Positions 35,618 to 45,303 of a DNA stretch of 64,000 nucleotides are shown here, piece by piece. The position numbers and the translations under genes were made by a program. Origin of the DNA: Citrobacter sp. Marseille-Q6884 (lineage in GTDB: Bacteria > Pseudomonadota > Gammaproteobacteria > Enterobacterales > Enterobacteriaceae); assembly GCF_945906775.1 (NCBI RefSeq), contig NZ_CAMDRE010000001.1:2852001-2916000 (forward strand), given 5' to 3'. The notes beneath the pieces were generated by a model that was given only the letters and a program-made list of their open reading frames with translations, searched no databases and had not been told where the DNA came from. Position 1 is the stretch's first letter; each line of letters starts with the position of its first letter.

Positions 35618-36301
35618 ATGACGGCAATTGCCCCGGTTATTACCATTGATGGCCCAAGTGGTGCAGGTAAAGGCACCTTGTGCAAAGCAATGGCGGAAGC
35701 ATTGCAGTGGCATCTGTTAGATTCTGGCGCGATTTATCGTGTACTGGCGCTCGCAGCGTTACATCACCACGTTGATGTGACATCTGAAGATGCTCTGGTA
35801 CCGCTTGCGTCACATCTTGATGTGCGTTTTATCTCAACAGACGGCAATCTGGAAGTCATCCTGGAAGGTGAAGATGTCAGCGGTGAAATCCGCACCCAGG
35901 AGGTGGCGAATGCGGCATCTCAGGTGGCTGCGTTTCCTCGTGTGCGCGAAGCGCTTTTACGTCGTCAACGTGCCTTTCGCGAAGCACCTGGATTGATCGC
36001 TGACGGACGCGATATGGGTACAGTCGTATTCCCTGATGCGCCGGTAAAAATTTTTCTGGATGCTTCCTCGCAAGAACGTGCGCATAGACGTATGCTACAG
36101 TTGCAGGAGAAGGGCTTTAGTGTTAACTTTGAACGCCTTTTGGCCGAGATCGAAGAACGCGACGATCGCGATCGTAACCGTGCTGTCGCGCCGTTAGTTC
36201 CCGCTGCTGATGCTTTAGTTTTGGATTCTACCCGATTAAGCATTGAGCAAGTGATTGAAAAAGCGTTACAATACGCGCGCCAAAAACTGGCACTCGCTTA
36301 A
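35618..36301 (+). CDS. cmk: Cytidylate kinase
   Basis: Phosphorylates CMP and dCMP using ATP. 227 aa, as in E. coli. The P-loop is DGPSGAGKGTL at about 12-22, and the LID/arginine region is RDDRDRNRAVAPL near 180. TAAGGAGAAAAAG precedes the ATG. It is followed by rpsA, and part of rpsA transcription starts from cmk in E. coli. Confidence 0.99.
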   Translation: MTAIAPVITIDGPSGAGKGTLCKAMAEALQWHLLDSGAIYRVLALAALHHHVDVTSEDALVPLASHLDVRFISTDGNLEVILEGEDVSGEIRTQEVANAASQVAAFPRVREALLRRQRAFREAPGLIADGRDMGTVVFPDAPVKIFLDASSQERAHRRMLQLQEKGFSVNFERLLAEIEERDDRDRNRAVAPLVPAADALVLDSTRLSIEQVIEKALQYARQKLALA

Positions 36302-36414
36302 GTGCGACCGAATTTGCAGTACCCCCGTTGCAATGGAATGACAGCGGGTATGTTAAACAACCCCATCCGGCATGGAGCCAGGTGGACGTTAAATATGAAA
36401 CCTGAAGATTAAAC
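36302..36414 (+). promoter_or_regulatory. rpsA leader region
   Basis: 113 bases between cmk and rpsA. The rpsA start lacks a good Shine-Dalgarno (only GAAG seven bases away), as in E. coli, where a folded leader drives efficient S1-sensitive initiation and autogenous repression. Imperfect stems such as TACCC...GGGTA (36321-36350) are visible. Confidence 0.6.
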
Positions 36415-38088
36415 ATGACTGAATCTTTTGCTCAACTGTTTGAAGAATCCTTAAAAGAAATCGAAACCCGCCCGGGTTCCATCGTTCGTGGCGTTGTTGT
36501 TGCTATCGACAAAGACGTCGTTCTGGTTGATGCGGGCCTGAAATCTGAGTCTGCTATTCCGGCAGAACAGTTCAAAAACGCAGCCGGCGAACTGGAAATC
36601 CAGGTTGGTGACGAAGTAGACGTTGCTCTGGATGCAGTAGAAGATGGCTTCGGTGAAACCCTGCTGTCCCGTGAAAAAGCTAAACGTCACGAAGCTTGGA
36701 TCACGCTGGAAAAAGCTTACGAAGAAGCTGCTACCGTTACTGGTGTTATCAACGGCAAAGTCAAGGGTGGCTTCACTGTTGAGCTGAATGGTATTCGCGC
36801 GTTCCTGCCGGGTTCCCTGGTAGACGTTCGTCCGGTCCGCGACACGCTGCACCTGGAAGGCAAAGAGCTTGAGTTCAAAGTAATCAAGCTGGATCAGAAG
36901 CGTAACAACGTTGTTGTTTCCCGTCGTGCCGTTATCGAATCCGAAAACAGCGCAGAACGCGATCAGCTGCTGGAAAACCTGCAGGAAGGCATGGAAGTTA
37001 AAGGTATCGTTAAGAACCTCACTGACTACGGTGCATTCGTTGATCTGGGTGGCGTTGACGGCCTGCTGCACATCACCGACATGGCATGGAAACGCGTTAA
37101 GCATCCGAGCGAAATCGTAAACGTTGGCGACGAAATCACTGTTAAAGTGCTGAAGTTCGACCGCGAGCGTACTCGTGTATCTCTGGGCCTGAAACAGCTG
37201 GGCGAAGATCCGTGGGTAGCTATCGCTAAGCGTTATCCAGAAGGTACCAAACTGACTGGTCGCGTGACCAACCTGACCGACTACGGCTGCTTCGTTGAAA
37301 TCGAAGAAGGCGTTGAAGGCCTGGTTCACGTTTCCGAAATGGATTGGACCAACAAAAACATCCACCCGTCCAAAGTTGTTAACGTTGGCGATGTAGTGGA
37401 AGTTATGGTTCTGGATATCGACGAAGAACGTCGTCGTATCTCCCTGGGTCTGAAGCAGTGCAAAAACAACCCATGGCAGCAATTCGCGGAAACCCACAAC
37501 AAGGGCGACCGTGTTGAAGGTAAAATCAAGTCTATCACTGACTTCGGTATCTTCATCGGCCTGGACGGCGGCATCGACGGCCTGGTTCACCTGTCTGACA
37601 TCTCCTGGAACGTTGCAGGCGAAGAAGCAGTACGTGAATACAAAAAAGGCGACGAAATCGCAGCAGTTGTTCTGCAGGTTGACGCAGAACGTGAGCGTAT
37701 CTCTCTGGGCGTTAAACAGCTCGCAGAAGATCCGTTCAACAACTGGGTTGCACTGAACAAGAAAGGCGCAATCGTAAACGGTAAAGTGACTGCAGTTGAC
37801 GCTAAAGGCGCAACCGTAGAACTGGCTGACGGCGTTGAAGGTTACCTGCGCGCTTCTGAAGCTTCACGTGACCGCGTTGAAGATGCAACTCTGGTTCTGA
37901 GCGTAGGCGACGACGTTGAAGCTAAATTCACCGGCGTTGATCGTAAGAACCGTGCAATCAGCCTGTCTGTTCGTGCTAAAGACGAAGCTGATGAGAAAGA
38001 TGCAATCGCAACTGTTAACAAACAGGAAGATGCAAACTTCTCTAACAACGCAATGGCTGAAGCTTTCAAAGCAGCTAAAGGCGAGTAA
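36415..38088 (+). CDS. rpsA: 30S ribosomal protein S1
   Basis: Largest ribosomal protein; recruits and unfolds mRNA. 557 aa with six S1 (OB-fold) repeats, recognisable by recurring patterns such as TDYGAFVDLGGVDGLLHITD, TDYGCFVEIEEGVEGLVH and TDFGIFIGLDGGIDGLVH. The first two repeats bind the 30S subunit and the later ones bind RNA. Strong codon bias fits high expression and produces a long antisense open frame that is not a gene. Confidence 0.99.
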   Translation: MTESFAQLFEESLKEIETRPGSIVRGVVVAIDKDVVLVDAGLKSESAIPAEQFKNAAGELEIQVGDEVDVALDAVEDGFGETLLSREKAKRHEAWITLEKAYEEAATVTGVINGKVKGGFTVELNGIRAFLPGSLVDVRPVRDTLHLEGKELEFKVIKLDQKRNNVVVSRRAVIESENSAERDQLLENLQEGMEVKGIVKNLTDYGAFVDLGGVDGLLHITDMAWKRVKHPSEIVNVGDEITVKVLKFDRERTRVSLGLKQLGEDPWVAIAKRYPEGTKLTGRVTNLTDYGCFVEIEEGVEGLVHVSEMDWTNKNIHPSKVVNVGDVVEVMVLDIDEERRRISLGLKQCKNNPWQQFAETHNKGDRVEGKIKSITDFGIFIGLDGGIDGLVHLSDISWNVAGEEAVREYKKGDEIAAVVLQVDAERERISLGVKQLAEDPFNNWVALNKKGAIVNGKVTAVDAKGATVELADGVEGYLRASEASRDRVEDATLVLSVGDDVEAKFTGVDRKNRAISLSVRAKDEADEKDAIATVNKQEDANFSNNAMAEAFKAAKGE

Positions 38089-38143
38089 TATCGAGTGCTC
38101 AAAATCCTTTGTGCTATAAACGGCTCAAAGGATGACGAGTAGC

Positions 38144-38172
38144 TTGACAGATTGCAGGATTCGTCCTGTAAT
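38144..38172 (+). promoter_or_regulatory. ihfB sigma70 promoter
   Basis: Perfect -35 TTGACA (38144-38149), 17-bp spacer, and -10 TGTAAT (38167-38172). Transcription would begin near 38179, immediately before the rpsA hairpin at 38181, so the ihfB message would start with that hairpin. Confidence 0.75.
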
Positions 38173-38180
38173 CAATGACA

Positions 38181-38202
38181 AAGGGCGGCTAAGGCCGCCC
38201 TT
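38181..38202 (+). terminator. rpsA terminator hairpin
   Basis: Perfect 9-bp stem, AAGGGCGGC / GCCGCCCTT, with loop TAAG. Only TTAAT follows, so it may be a weak terminator for rpsA. It also lies at the 5' end of the predicted ihfB transcript. Confidence 0.65.
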
Positions 38203-38247
38203 AATCAATGCAGCAGCTAATTTTGCCTTTAAGGAACCGGAGGAATC

Positions 38248-38532
38248 ATGACCAAGTCAGAATTGATTGAAAGACTTGCAACCCAGCAACCTCATATTCC
38301 CGCGAAAGCGGTTGAAGATGCAGTTAAAGAGATGCTGGAACATATGGCCTCGACTCTTGCGCAGGGCGAGCGTATAGAAATCCGCGGTTTCGGTAGTTTT
38401 TCTTTGCATTACCGCGCACCACGCACCGGACGTAATCCGAAGACTGGCGATAAAGTGGATCTGGAAGGAAAATACGTTCCGCACTTTAAACCAGGTAAAG
38501 AACTGCGCGATCGCGCCAATATTTACGGTTAA
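38248..38532 (+). CDS. ihfB: Integration host factor subunit beta
   Basis: DNA-bending nucleoid protein, heterodimer with IhfA; used by many phages for integration and packaging. 94 aa as in E. coli. The beta-ribbon arm sequence RGFGSFSLHYRAPRTGRNPK contains the intercalating proline. AAGGAACCGGAGG precedes the ATG. It has its own promoter at 38144. Confidence 0.99.
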   Translation: MTKSELIERLATQQPHIPAKAVEDAVKEMLEHMASTLAQGERIEIRGFGSFSLHYRAPRTGRNPKTGDKVDLEGKYVPHFKPGKELRDRANIYG

Positions 38533-38557
38533 GTTTTAAGCGAAACTTAAACGCGAG

Positions 38558-38583
38558 AAAAGCACCTGAACGGGTGCTTTTTT
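38558..38583 (+). terminator. ihfB terminator
   Basis: AAAAGCACC / GGTGCTTTT stem with a six-base loop and a T run (38578-38583), 25 bases after the ihfB stop. Confidence 0.88.
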
Positions 38584-38771
38584 CATTTTAAAACACTATC
38601 CCCAATTAACCCGGATTGTTTGCCAGAACATATTCTGGAAAGCGCCTCGCAACAAATCCCCTTGTTACATTCCATCCGCAAAAATGGCGGAATGCTTACC
38701 ACATAACGGCTAATTGCCACCAGACAATCAATCGGTTGTACCGCACACTTCCTGCAACAGGGAGGTGCAAT

Positions 38772-41036
38772 ATGAAAGTTACAACCGTTGGCACGTGTGC
38801 CTTGTGCGGCATATTCCCGTTGATATTGTTGCCAGTGTTGCCGGATACGCGCTGCCTCAGCGGCCTATTTTTCCTGGCCTGTATACTCAGCCTTATGCCT
38901 CGCAAATATGTGCAATGCGCCGGATTAACGCTGCTATTTTTCCTCTGGGGAGTTCTGGCCGCGAAAGAGGCTATTTGGGCCAGCAATACACTCCCGGCTA
39001 AAACGCAGCAGGCCATCATCAAGATCACCGGCACAGATAATAAGACGACGCACTACGGGCAAATTACGCACCTCCAGGGGCGGCGGATATTTCCTGCCCT
39101 GGGGATCGTGCTCTATGGGCAGTACTTACCCAGTGACGTCTGCGCGGGGCAGCGATGGGGGATGAAACTCAAAGTTCGGGCCGTACATGGGCAATTGAAC
39201 GAAGGGGGATTTGATAGCCAGCGGTATGCATTAGCACAGCACCAACCTCTGACGGGGCGTTTTCTGCAAGCCACGCTCATCTCCCCACAATGTAGCCTGC
39301 GCGCGCGTTATCTCAGCTCGCTTAATACTGCTCTGACTGCATATCCCTGGCGACAGGTCATATTGGGGCTGGGAATGGGGGAGCGGTTATCCGTTTCACC
39401 AGAGGTGAAAAATATCATGCGTGATACCGGAACGGTGCACCTGATGGCCATTTCCGGACTACATATTGCCTTTGCTGCATTCCTGGTTGCGGGATTACTA
39501 CGCGGCGGGCAATTCTTTATGCCGACAAGATGGATCCATTGGCAAATTCCGCTGATAGGTGGCATAGCCAGTGCGGCATTTTATGCCTGGCTAACAGGGC
39601 TACAACCGCCTGCATTACGCACAGTGGTAGCGCTGATGGTATGGGGAGCGCTCAGATTAAGCGGCAGGCAGTGGAGTGGTTGGCAGGTATGGACGTGCTG
39701 TCTGGCCGCCATTGTGGTGGTTGATCCTGTCGCTGTTCTTTCGCAGAGCCTGTGGCTATCTGCTTTTGCCGTTGCCGCGCTGATTTTCTGGTATCAGTGG
39801 GTTCCTGTGCCCGATTGGCCGCTATCGCGTGTCGTCCGCGTGCTCCTGGCGTTGGCTCATCTTCAACTGGGTATCACAATATTACTTTTACCTGTACAAA
39901 TCGCCTTTTTTCACGGTATCAGCCTGACCTCGTTTCTGGCGAATCTGTTTGCGGTTCCGTTGGTCACGTTTGTTTCTGTCCCGTTGATACTCGCCGCAAT
40001 GATTGTACATTTAACAGGGTTTGCAGTGATGGAGTCAGGGCTCTGGTATTTGGCTGACCGCTCGCTGGCGCTGCTCTTTTGGGCGCTCAACAGTCTGCCA
40101 GAGGGATGGCTCAACATTGATGAGCGCTGGCAGTGGCTTTCATTCTCACCCTGGTTAATGCTTATTGCATGGCGGCTAAATGTCTGGCGTACCCTGCCCA
40201 TTGTTTGTTTCGCCGGGCTATTTTTGCTGAGCTGGCCGCTCTGGCGTACGCCGAGACCCGGAGCATGGCAAGTTCACATGCTTGATGTCGGGCAGGGACT
40301 GGCGATGGTGATTGCCCGTAATGGGAAAGCGATACTTTATGATGCCGGGTTGGCCTGGCCGGAAGGCGATAGTGCACAGCAGTTGATCATTCCCTGGCTA
40401 CGTTGGCACAACCTCGAGCCAGAAGGCATTATTCTGAGCCATGAACATATGGATCACCGGGGTGGATTACGCTCATTACAGCGAACCTGGCCGTCACTGT
40501 GGGTAAGAAGTCCGCTGGAGTGGCAGGGGCACCTTCCTTGTTTTCGCGGGGATAGCTGGCAATGGCAAGGCCTGACGTTTAGCGCACACTGGCCCGTCCG
40601 AGGCAATAAAGAGCAGGGGAATAATCAATCCTGTGTGGTGAAAATTGAGGATGGAAACCACCGTTTTCTGCTGACCGGCGATATTGAATCTTTAGCCGAA
40701 CAAAAAATGCTAAGCCACTACTGGCAGCATTTGCGGTCCGATTTTATTCAGGTCCCTCACCATGGCAGTAATACTTCATCATCACTGACGTTGATTCAGC
40801 GGGTAGGGGGACAAGCAGCGTTAGCCTCGGCATCACGCTACAATGCCTGGCGTCTGCCATCATGGAAGGTAAAGCAGCGGTATCAACAACAGCATTATCA
40901 GTGGCTGGATACGCCACATCAGGGGCAAGTTACGCTGGATTTTTATCAAAAAAATTGGCGGATACGCAGTCTACGGGATCAGATTTTACCTCGTTGGTAT
41001 CATCAGTGGTTTGGCGTGTCGGAGGATAACGGGTAG
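38772..41036 (+). CDS. ycaI: ComEC/Rec2-family DNA uptake channel homologue YcaI
   Basis: Inner-membrane protein related to ComEC, the channel for single-stranded DNA in natural competence. The ATG at 38772 (MKVTTVGTCALCG) follows GGGAGGTGCA and gives 754 aa, the E. coli length; the open frame starts 52 codons earlier without support. Layout: N-terminal membrane segments and OB-like domain, a competence domain with many membrane helices (about 200-480, GTVHLMAISGLHIAFAA), then a C-terminal metallo-beta-lactamase-like domain with SHEHMDHRGG and VPHHGSNTSSS. It is the first gene of the block leading to msbA and lpxK. Confidence 0.96.
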   Translation: MKVTTVGTCALCGIFPLILLPVLPDTRCLSGLFFLACILSLMPRKYVQCAGLTLLFFLWGVLAAKEAIWASNTLPAKTQQAIIKITGTDNKTTHYGQITHLQGRRIFPALGIVLYGQYLPSDVCAGQRWGMKLKVRAVHGQLNEGGFDSQRYALAQHQPLTGRFLQATLISPQCSLRARYLSSLNTALTAYPWRQVILGLGMGERLSVSPEVKNIMRDTGTVHLMAISGLHIAFAAFLVAGLLRGGQFFMPTRWIHWQIPLIGGIASAAFYAWLTGLQPPALRTVVALMVWGALRLSGRQWSGWQVWTCCLAAIVVVDPVAVLSQSLWLSAFAVAALIFWYQWVPVPDWPLSRVVRVLLALAHLQLGITILLLPVQIAFFHGISLTSFLANLFAVPLVTFVSVPLILAAMIVHLTGFAVMESGLWYLADRSLALLFWALNSLPEGWLNIDERWQWLSFSPWLMLIAWRLNVWRTLPIVCFAGLFLLSWPLWRTPRPGAWQVHMLDVGQGLAMVIARNGKAILYDAGLAWPEGDSAQQLIIPWLRWHNLEPEGIILSHEHMDHRGGLRSLQRTWPSLWVRSPLEWQGHLPCFRGDSWQWQGLTFSAHWPVRGNKEQGNNQSCVVKIEDGNHRFLLTGDIESLAEQKMLSHYWQHLRSDFIQVPHHGSNTSSSLTLIQRVGGQAALASASRYNAWRLPSWKVKQRYQQQHYQWLDTPHQGQVTLDFYQKNWRIRSLRDQILPRWYHQWFGVSEDNG

Positions 41037-41072
41037 AATATGCGGCTATTCCAACAAATGCTGGTTTTTTGA

Positions 41073-42821
41073 ATGCATAACGATAAAGATCTCTCTACGT
41101 GGCAGACATTTCGCCGACTATGGCCAACCATAGCGCCTTTTAAATCGGGTCTAATCGTGGCGGGTATAGCGTTAGTCCTTAACGCGGCCAGCGATACCTT
41201 CATGTTATCGCTCCTTAAGCCATTACTGGATGATGGTTTTGGTAAAACTGATCGCTCGGTGTTGCTGTGGATGCCACTGGTGGTCATTGGACTGATGATA
41301 GTTCGTGGCTTAACCAGCTATGTCTCCAGCTACTGCATCTCATGGGTGTCAGGCAAAGTGGTCATGACCATGCGTCGCCGCCTGTTCGGCCATATGATGG
41401 GCATGCCAGTCGCCTTTTTTGATAAGCAGTCTACCGGGACGTTACTGTCACGTATTACCTATGATTCAGAGCAGGTGGCGTCTTCGTCTTCCGGCGCGCT
41501 GATCACCGTCGTGCGTGAAGGGGCCTCCATTATTGGCCTGTTTATCATGATGTTTTATTACAGTTGGCAGCTGTCGTTGATCCTGATAGTGCTGGCGCCG
41601 ATTGTGTCAATTGCGATTCGAGTGGTTTCCAAACGCTTTCGTAGCATCAGTAAAAACATGCAAAACACGATGGGGCAGGTTACGACCAGTGCTGAGCAGA
41701 TGCTGAAAGGCCACAAAGAAGTGTTGATTTTTGGTGGTCAGGAAGTGGAAACCAAGCGCTTCGATAAAGTCAGCAACAAGATGCGCTTGCAGGGCATGAA
41801 GATGGTTTCGGCTTCATCCATCTCCGATCCGATTATTCAGTTGATTGCTTCTTTGGCGTTGGCCTTTGTGCTCTATGCGGCGAGCTTCCCGAGCGTGATG
41901 GAAAACCTGACTGCCGGGACCATTACGGTTGTTTTCTCTTCAATGATCGCGCTGATGCGTCCGCTGAAGTCTCTGACCAACGTCAACGCCCAGTTTCAGC
42001 GCGGTATGGCGGCGTGTCAGACACTGTTCACGATTCTGGATAGCGAACAAGAAAAAGACGAAGGTAAACGCGTTATCGAACGTGCTACCGGCGATCTGGA
42101 GTTCCGCAATGTGACCTTTACTTATCCAGGGCGTGAAGTGCCTGCGCTGCGTAACATCAACCTGAATATCCCGGCGGGCAAAACCGTTGCACTGGTCGGT
42201 CGTTCAGGGTCAGGTAAATCCACCATTGCGAGTCTGATTACGCGCTTCTACGACATTGATGAAGGGCAGATTCTGATGGATGGGCACGATCTGCGCGAAT
42301 ACACTCTCGCCTCCTTGCGTGATCAGGTGGCGCTGGTCTCGCAGAATGTGCACCTGTTTAACGATACGGTTGCCAACAACATTGCCTACGCCCGGACCGA
42401 CATGTACAGCCGCGAACAGATCGAAGAAGCGGCGCGGATGGCCTATGCCATGGATTTCATCAACAAAATGGATGATGGTCTGGATACGGTGATTGGCGAG
42501 AATGGCGTTCTGCTTTCCGGCGGCCAGCGTCAGCGTATCGCTATCGCGCGCGCCTTGCTGCGTGACAGTCCGATCCTGATCCTGGATGAAGCAACCTCGG
42601 CTCTGGATACCGAATCCGAACGTGCGATTCAGTCTGCACTCGATGAGTTACAGAAAAACCGTACTTCGCTGGTCATCGCTCACCGTCTTTCCACTATCGA
42701 ACAGGCAGATGAAATCGTGGTAGTCGAAGACGGTCTGATTGTTGAACGCGGTACCCATAGCGAGCTGATCGAACAGCGCGGGGTTTACGCGCAATTGCAC
42801 AAAATGCAATTTGGCCAATGA
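41073..42821 (+). CDS. msbA: Lipid A export ATP-binding/permease MsbA
   Basis: Homodimeric ABC exporter that flips core-lipid A across the inner membrane. 582 aa. Six membrane helices in the first 320 residues; nucleotide-binding domain with Walker A GRSGSGKST, signature LSGGQRQRIAIAR, Walker B ILILDEATSALD and the switch histidine in IAHRLSTIEQ. It overlaps lpxK by four bases (ATGA). Essential in relatives. Confidence 0.99.
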   Translation: MHNDKDLSTWQTFRRLWPTIAPFKSGLIVAGIALVLNAASDTFMLSLLKPLLDDGFGKTDRSVLLWMPLVVIGLMIVRGLTSYVSSYCISWVSGKVVMTMRRRLFGHMMGMPVAFFDKQSTGTLLSRITYDSEQVASSSSGALITVVREGASIIGLFIMMFYYSWQLSLILIVLAPIVSIAIRVVSKRFRSISKNMQNTMGQVTTSAEQMLKGHKEVLIFGGQEVETKRFDKVSNKMRLQGMKMVSASSISDPIIQLIASLALAFVLYAASFPSVMENLTAGTITVVFSSMIALMRPLKSLTNVNAQFQRGMAACQTLFTILDSEQEKDEGKRVIERATGDLEFRNVTFTYPGREVPALRNINLNIPAGKTVALVGRSGSGKSTIASLITRFYDIDEGQILMDGHDLREYTLASLRDQVALVSQNVHLFNDTVANNIAYARTDMYSREQIEEAARMAYAMDFINKMDDGLDTVIGENGVLLSGGQRQRIAIARALLRDSPILILDEATSALDTESERAIQSALDELQKNRTSLVIAHRLSTIEQADEIVVVEDGLIVERGTHSELIEQRGVYAQLHKMQFGQ

Positions 42822-43795
42822 TCGCGCGTATCTGGTCCGGTGAGTCGCCGCTGTGGCGATTATTACTTCCGCTCTCCTGGCTCTATGGCCTGGTGAGTGG
42901 GGGCATCCGTCTATGCTACAAGCTGGGGCTTAAACGAGCATGGCGTGCGCCGGTGCCAGTGGTGGTGGTCGGGAACCTGACGGCGGGCGGTAATGGTAAA
43001 ACGCCCGTGGTGATTTGGCTGGTGGAACAACTGTTGCAACGAGGCATTCGCGTTGGCGTTGTGTCTCGTGGCTATGGTGGGAAAGCGCAAGCTTATCCGC
43101 TGTTGCTGACGTCAGACACCACCACAGCTGAAGCCGGTGATGAACCTGTCCTGATCTTCCAGCGAACCGGTGTGCCGGTTGCGGTCTCTCCGGTACGAGC
43201 AGATGCGGTAAAAGCCATACTTGCCCGGCATGATGTGCAGATGATTGTCACCGATGATGGGCTACAACATTACCCATTGGCGCGTGATGTTGAAATCGTG
43301 GTGATTGACGGCGAACGTCGGTTTGGCAATGGCTGGTGGCTTCCGGCGGGTCCAATGCGTGAGCGCGCCGGACGGCTTAAATCGGTGGATGCGATGATCG
43401 TCAATGGCGGTACCCCACAGCCGGGGGAAATCCCCATGCGCCTTGAACCAGGGCTGGCTGTGAATTTACGCACTGGTGAACGGCGGAATGTGGCGCAATT
43501 GCTCAATATTGTCGCCATGGCGGGTATTGGGCATCCTCCCCGTTTTTTTGCCACACTTGAAGCCTGCGGAGCGCATCTGCAAAAACGTGTCGCTCTGGCG
43601 GACCATCAGTCTCTGACCTACAGTGACGTCAGTGCATTGTCAGGCGAAGGACAAACGTTAGTGATGACGGAGAAAGACGCGGTGAAATGCCGTGGATTCG
43701 CCGATGATAACTGGTGGTATTTACCCGTTGATGCGCATTTGTCGGGTGAACAACCGGGTCAATTACTGGATAAGTTAACTTCGCTGACTCGCTAA
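42818..43795 (+). CDS. lpxK: Tetraacyldisaccharide 4'-kinase
   Basis: Adds the 4'-phosphate to the lipid A precursor at the inner membrane. 325 aa, three fewer than E. coli. The P-loop VVGNLTAGGNGKTPVVIWL lies at about 46-64; an N-terminal hydrophobic helix (WRLLLPLSWLYGLVSGG) anchors it. Later motifs include VTDDGLQHYPLARD. Translationally coupled to msbA. Confidence 0.99.
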   Translation: MIARIWSGESPLWRLLLPLSWLYGLVSGGIRLCYKLGLKRAWRAPVPVVVVGNLTAGGNGKTPVVIWLVEQLLQRGIRVGVVSRGYGGKAQAYPLLLTSDTTTAEAGDEPVLIFQRTGVPVAVSPVRADAVKAILARHDVQMIVTDDGLQHYPLARDVEIVVIDGERRFGNGWWLPAGPMRERAGRLKSVDAMIVNGGTPQPGEIPMRLEPGLAVNLRTGERRNVAQLLNIVAMAGIGHPPRFFATLEACGAHLQKRVALADHQSLTYSDVSALSGEGQTLVMTEKDAVKCRGFADDNWWYLPVDAHLSGEQPGQLLDKLTSLTR

Positions 43796-43836
43796 CGGAA
43801 TCTGGCCGCGGCAGCGAATCATTTATGAGGCCATAA

Positions 43837-45069
43837 ATGTCGTTGCCGCACCTTTCTCTGACGGATGCCCGTCATCTCCATCTTGCAGCCCAGGGCCTGC
43901 TGAAAAAAACACGTCGCCGGGCAACCCCTGCTGATATTCTCGCGACCATTTCGCGCATGTCTTTGCTCCAAATCGATACCATCAACATTGTGGCACGCAG
44001 CCCTTATCTGGTGCTGTTCAGCCGTTTGGGCAACTATTCACCGCAGTGGCTTGATGACTCACTTCTGCGCGGAGAGTTGATGGAATACTGGGCGCATGAG
44101 GCCTGCTTTCTTCCGCGCAGCGACTTTATGTTGATACGCCATCGTATGCTGTCTCCTGAGAAGATGGGCTGGAAGTACAAAGCGGCGTGGATGAAAGAGC
44201 ATGCGCACGAGATTGAGCAACTACTACAGCATATCCAGCAGAATGGTCCTGTACGTTCGGCAGATTTTGAGCACCCGCGCAAGGGAACCAGCGGCTGGTG
44301 GGAGTGGAAGCCGCATAAGCGCCATCTTGAAGGGCTTTTCACAGCCGGAAAGGTGATGGTCGTCGAGCGGCGCAATTTCCAGCGCGTGTATGATTTAACC
44401 CATCGCGTCATGCCACAGTGGGATGATGAGCGTGGCCGGCTTTCGCAGGCAGAAGCGGAAGTCGTCATGCTGGATAACAGCGCACGCAGTCTCGGTATCT
44501 TTCGCGAACAGTGGCTGGCTGACTATTACCGTTTAAAGCGTCCTGCGCTAAACGCCTGGCGCGAAGCGCGCTCAGAACAGCGACGCATTATTCCGGTAGA
44601 GGTTGAAGGCCTGGGGACTCTGTGGCTGCATAGCGATCTGCAACCACTTCTTGAACAGGCACTGGCGGGGAAGTTAACGGCGACCCATACTACGGTTTTG
44701 TCACCTTTTGATCCGGTAGTCTGGGATCGGAAACGGGCGGAACAGTTGTTTGATTTTAGCTACCGACTGGAGTGTTACACACCCGCGCCGAAACGCCAGT
44801 ATGGATATTTTGTTTTGCCCTTACTGCATCGCGGACAGTTGGTTGGACGAATGGATGCCAAAATGCACCGTAAAACAGGCGTCCTGGACGTCATCTCTCT
44901 TTGGTTGCAGGAGGGAGTCAAACCTGGCATGACTCTGCAAAAAGGGTTATTCCAGGCAATTAATGATTTTGCCCGCTGGCAACAGGCGACGCGTGTCACG
45001 TTGGGGAATTGTCCTGGTGGTTTATTTGCCGACTCTCGTCAGGGCTGGGAAATAGACCCAGACCGGTAA
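43837..45069 (+). CDS. ycaQ: DNA interstrand crosslink glycosylase YcaQ (AlkX type)
   Basis: 410 aa, the E. coli length. It belongs to the HTH_42 (YcaQ/AlkZ) family, which unhooks alkylation crosslinks; the catalytic QxD motif is in LLQIDTINIVARSPYL at about residues 46-61. Winged-helix repeats and a C-terminal beta-rich part (AKMHRKTGVLDVISLWLQ) are typical. It lies between lpxK and ycaR in the conserved block. Confidence 0.97.
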   Translation: MSLPHLSLTDARHLHLAAQGLLKKTRRRATPADILATISRMSLLQIDTINIVARSPYLVLFSRLGNYSPQWLDDSLLRGELMEYWAHEACFLPRSDFMLIRHRMLSPEKMGWKYKAAWMKEHAHEIEQLLQHIQQNGPVRSADFEHPRKGTSGWWEWKPHKRHLEGLFTAGKVMVVERRNFQRVYDLTHRVMPQWDDERGRLSQAEAEVVMLDNSARSLGIFREQWLADYYRLKRPALNAWREARSEQRRIIPVEVEGLGTLWLHSDLQPLLEQALAGKLTATHTTVLSPFDPVVWDRKRAEQLFDFSYRLECYTPAPKRQYGYFVLPLLHRGQLVGRMDAKMHRKTGVLDVISLWLQEGVKPGMTLQKGLFQAINDFARWQQATRVTLGNCPGGLFADSRQGWEIDPDR

Positions 45070-45120
45070 GCGATTATGTTAATATTTACGGATTCACAAT
45101 CCGGTCCATCTGGAGGAACT

Positions 45121-45303
45121 ATGGATCATCGTCTGCTTGAAATCATTGCCTGCCCGGTATGCAATGGCAAACTCTGGTACAACCAGGAAAAACAAGAACT
45201 GATTTGTAAACTGGATAACCTTGCTTTCCCACTGCGAGATGGCATTCCCGTTCTTCTGGAAACAGAAGCCCGCGTTCTGACTGCTGATGAGAGCAAATCA
45301 TGA
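45121..45303 (+). CDS. ycaR: YcaR, Trm112-like UPF0434 protein
   Basis: 60-residue protein identical in layout to E. coli Yca[19 protein letters not shown], a CPVC knuckle with a further Cys at ELICK, then [13 protein letters not shown], the Trm112-like end. The start at 45121 has TGGAGG just upstream; the open frame extends 15 codons earlier. It overlaps kdsB by four bases (ATGA). Exact role unknown. Confidence 0.97.

Noticed and set aside
36451..37590. 379-codon open frame opposite rpsA
   Set aside because: Same explanation: antisense shadow of the highly biased rpsA gene.
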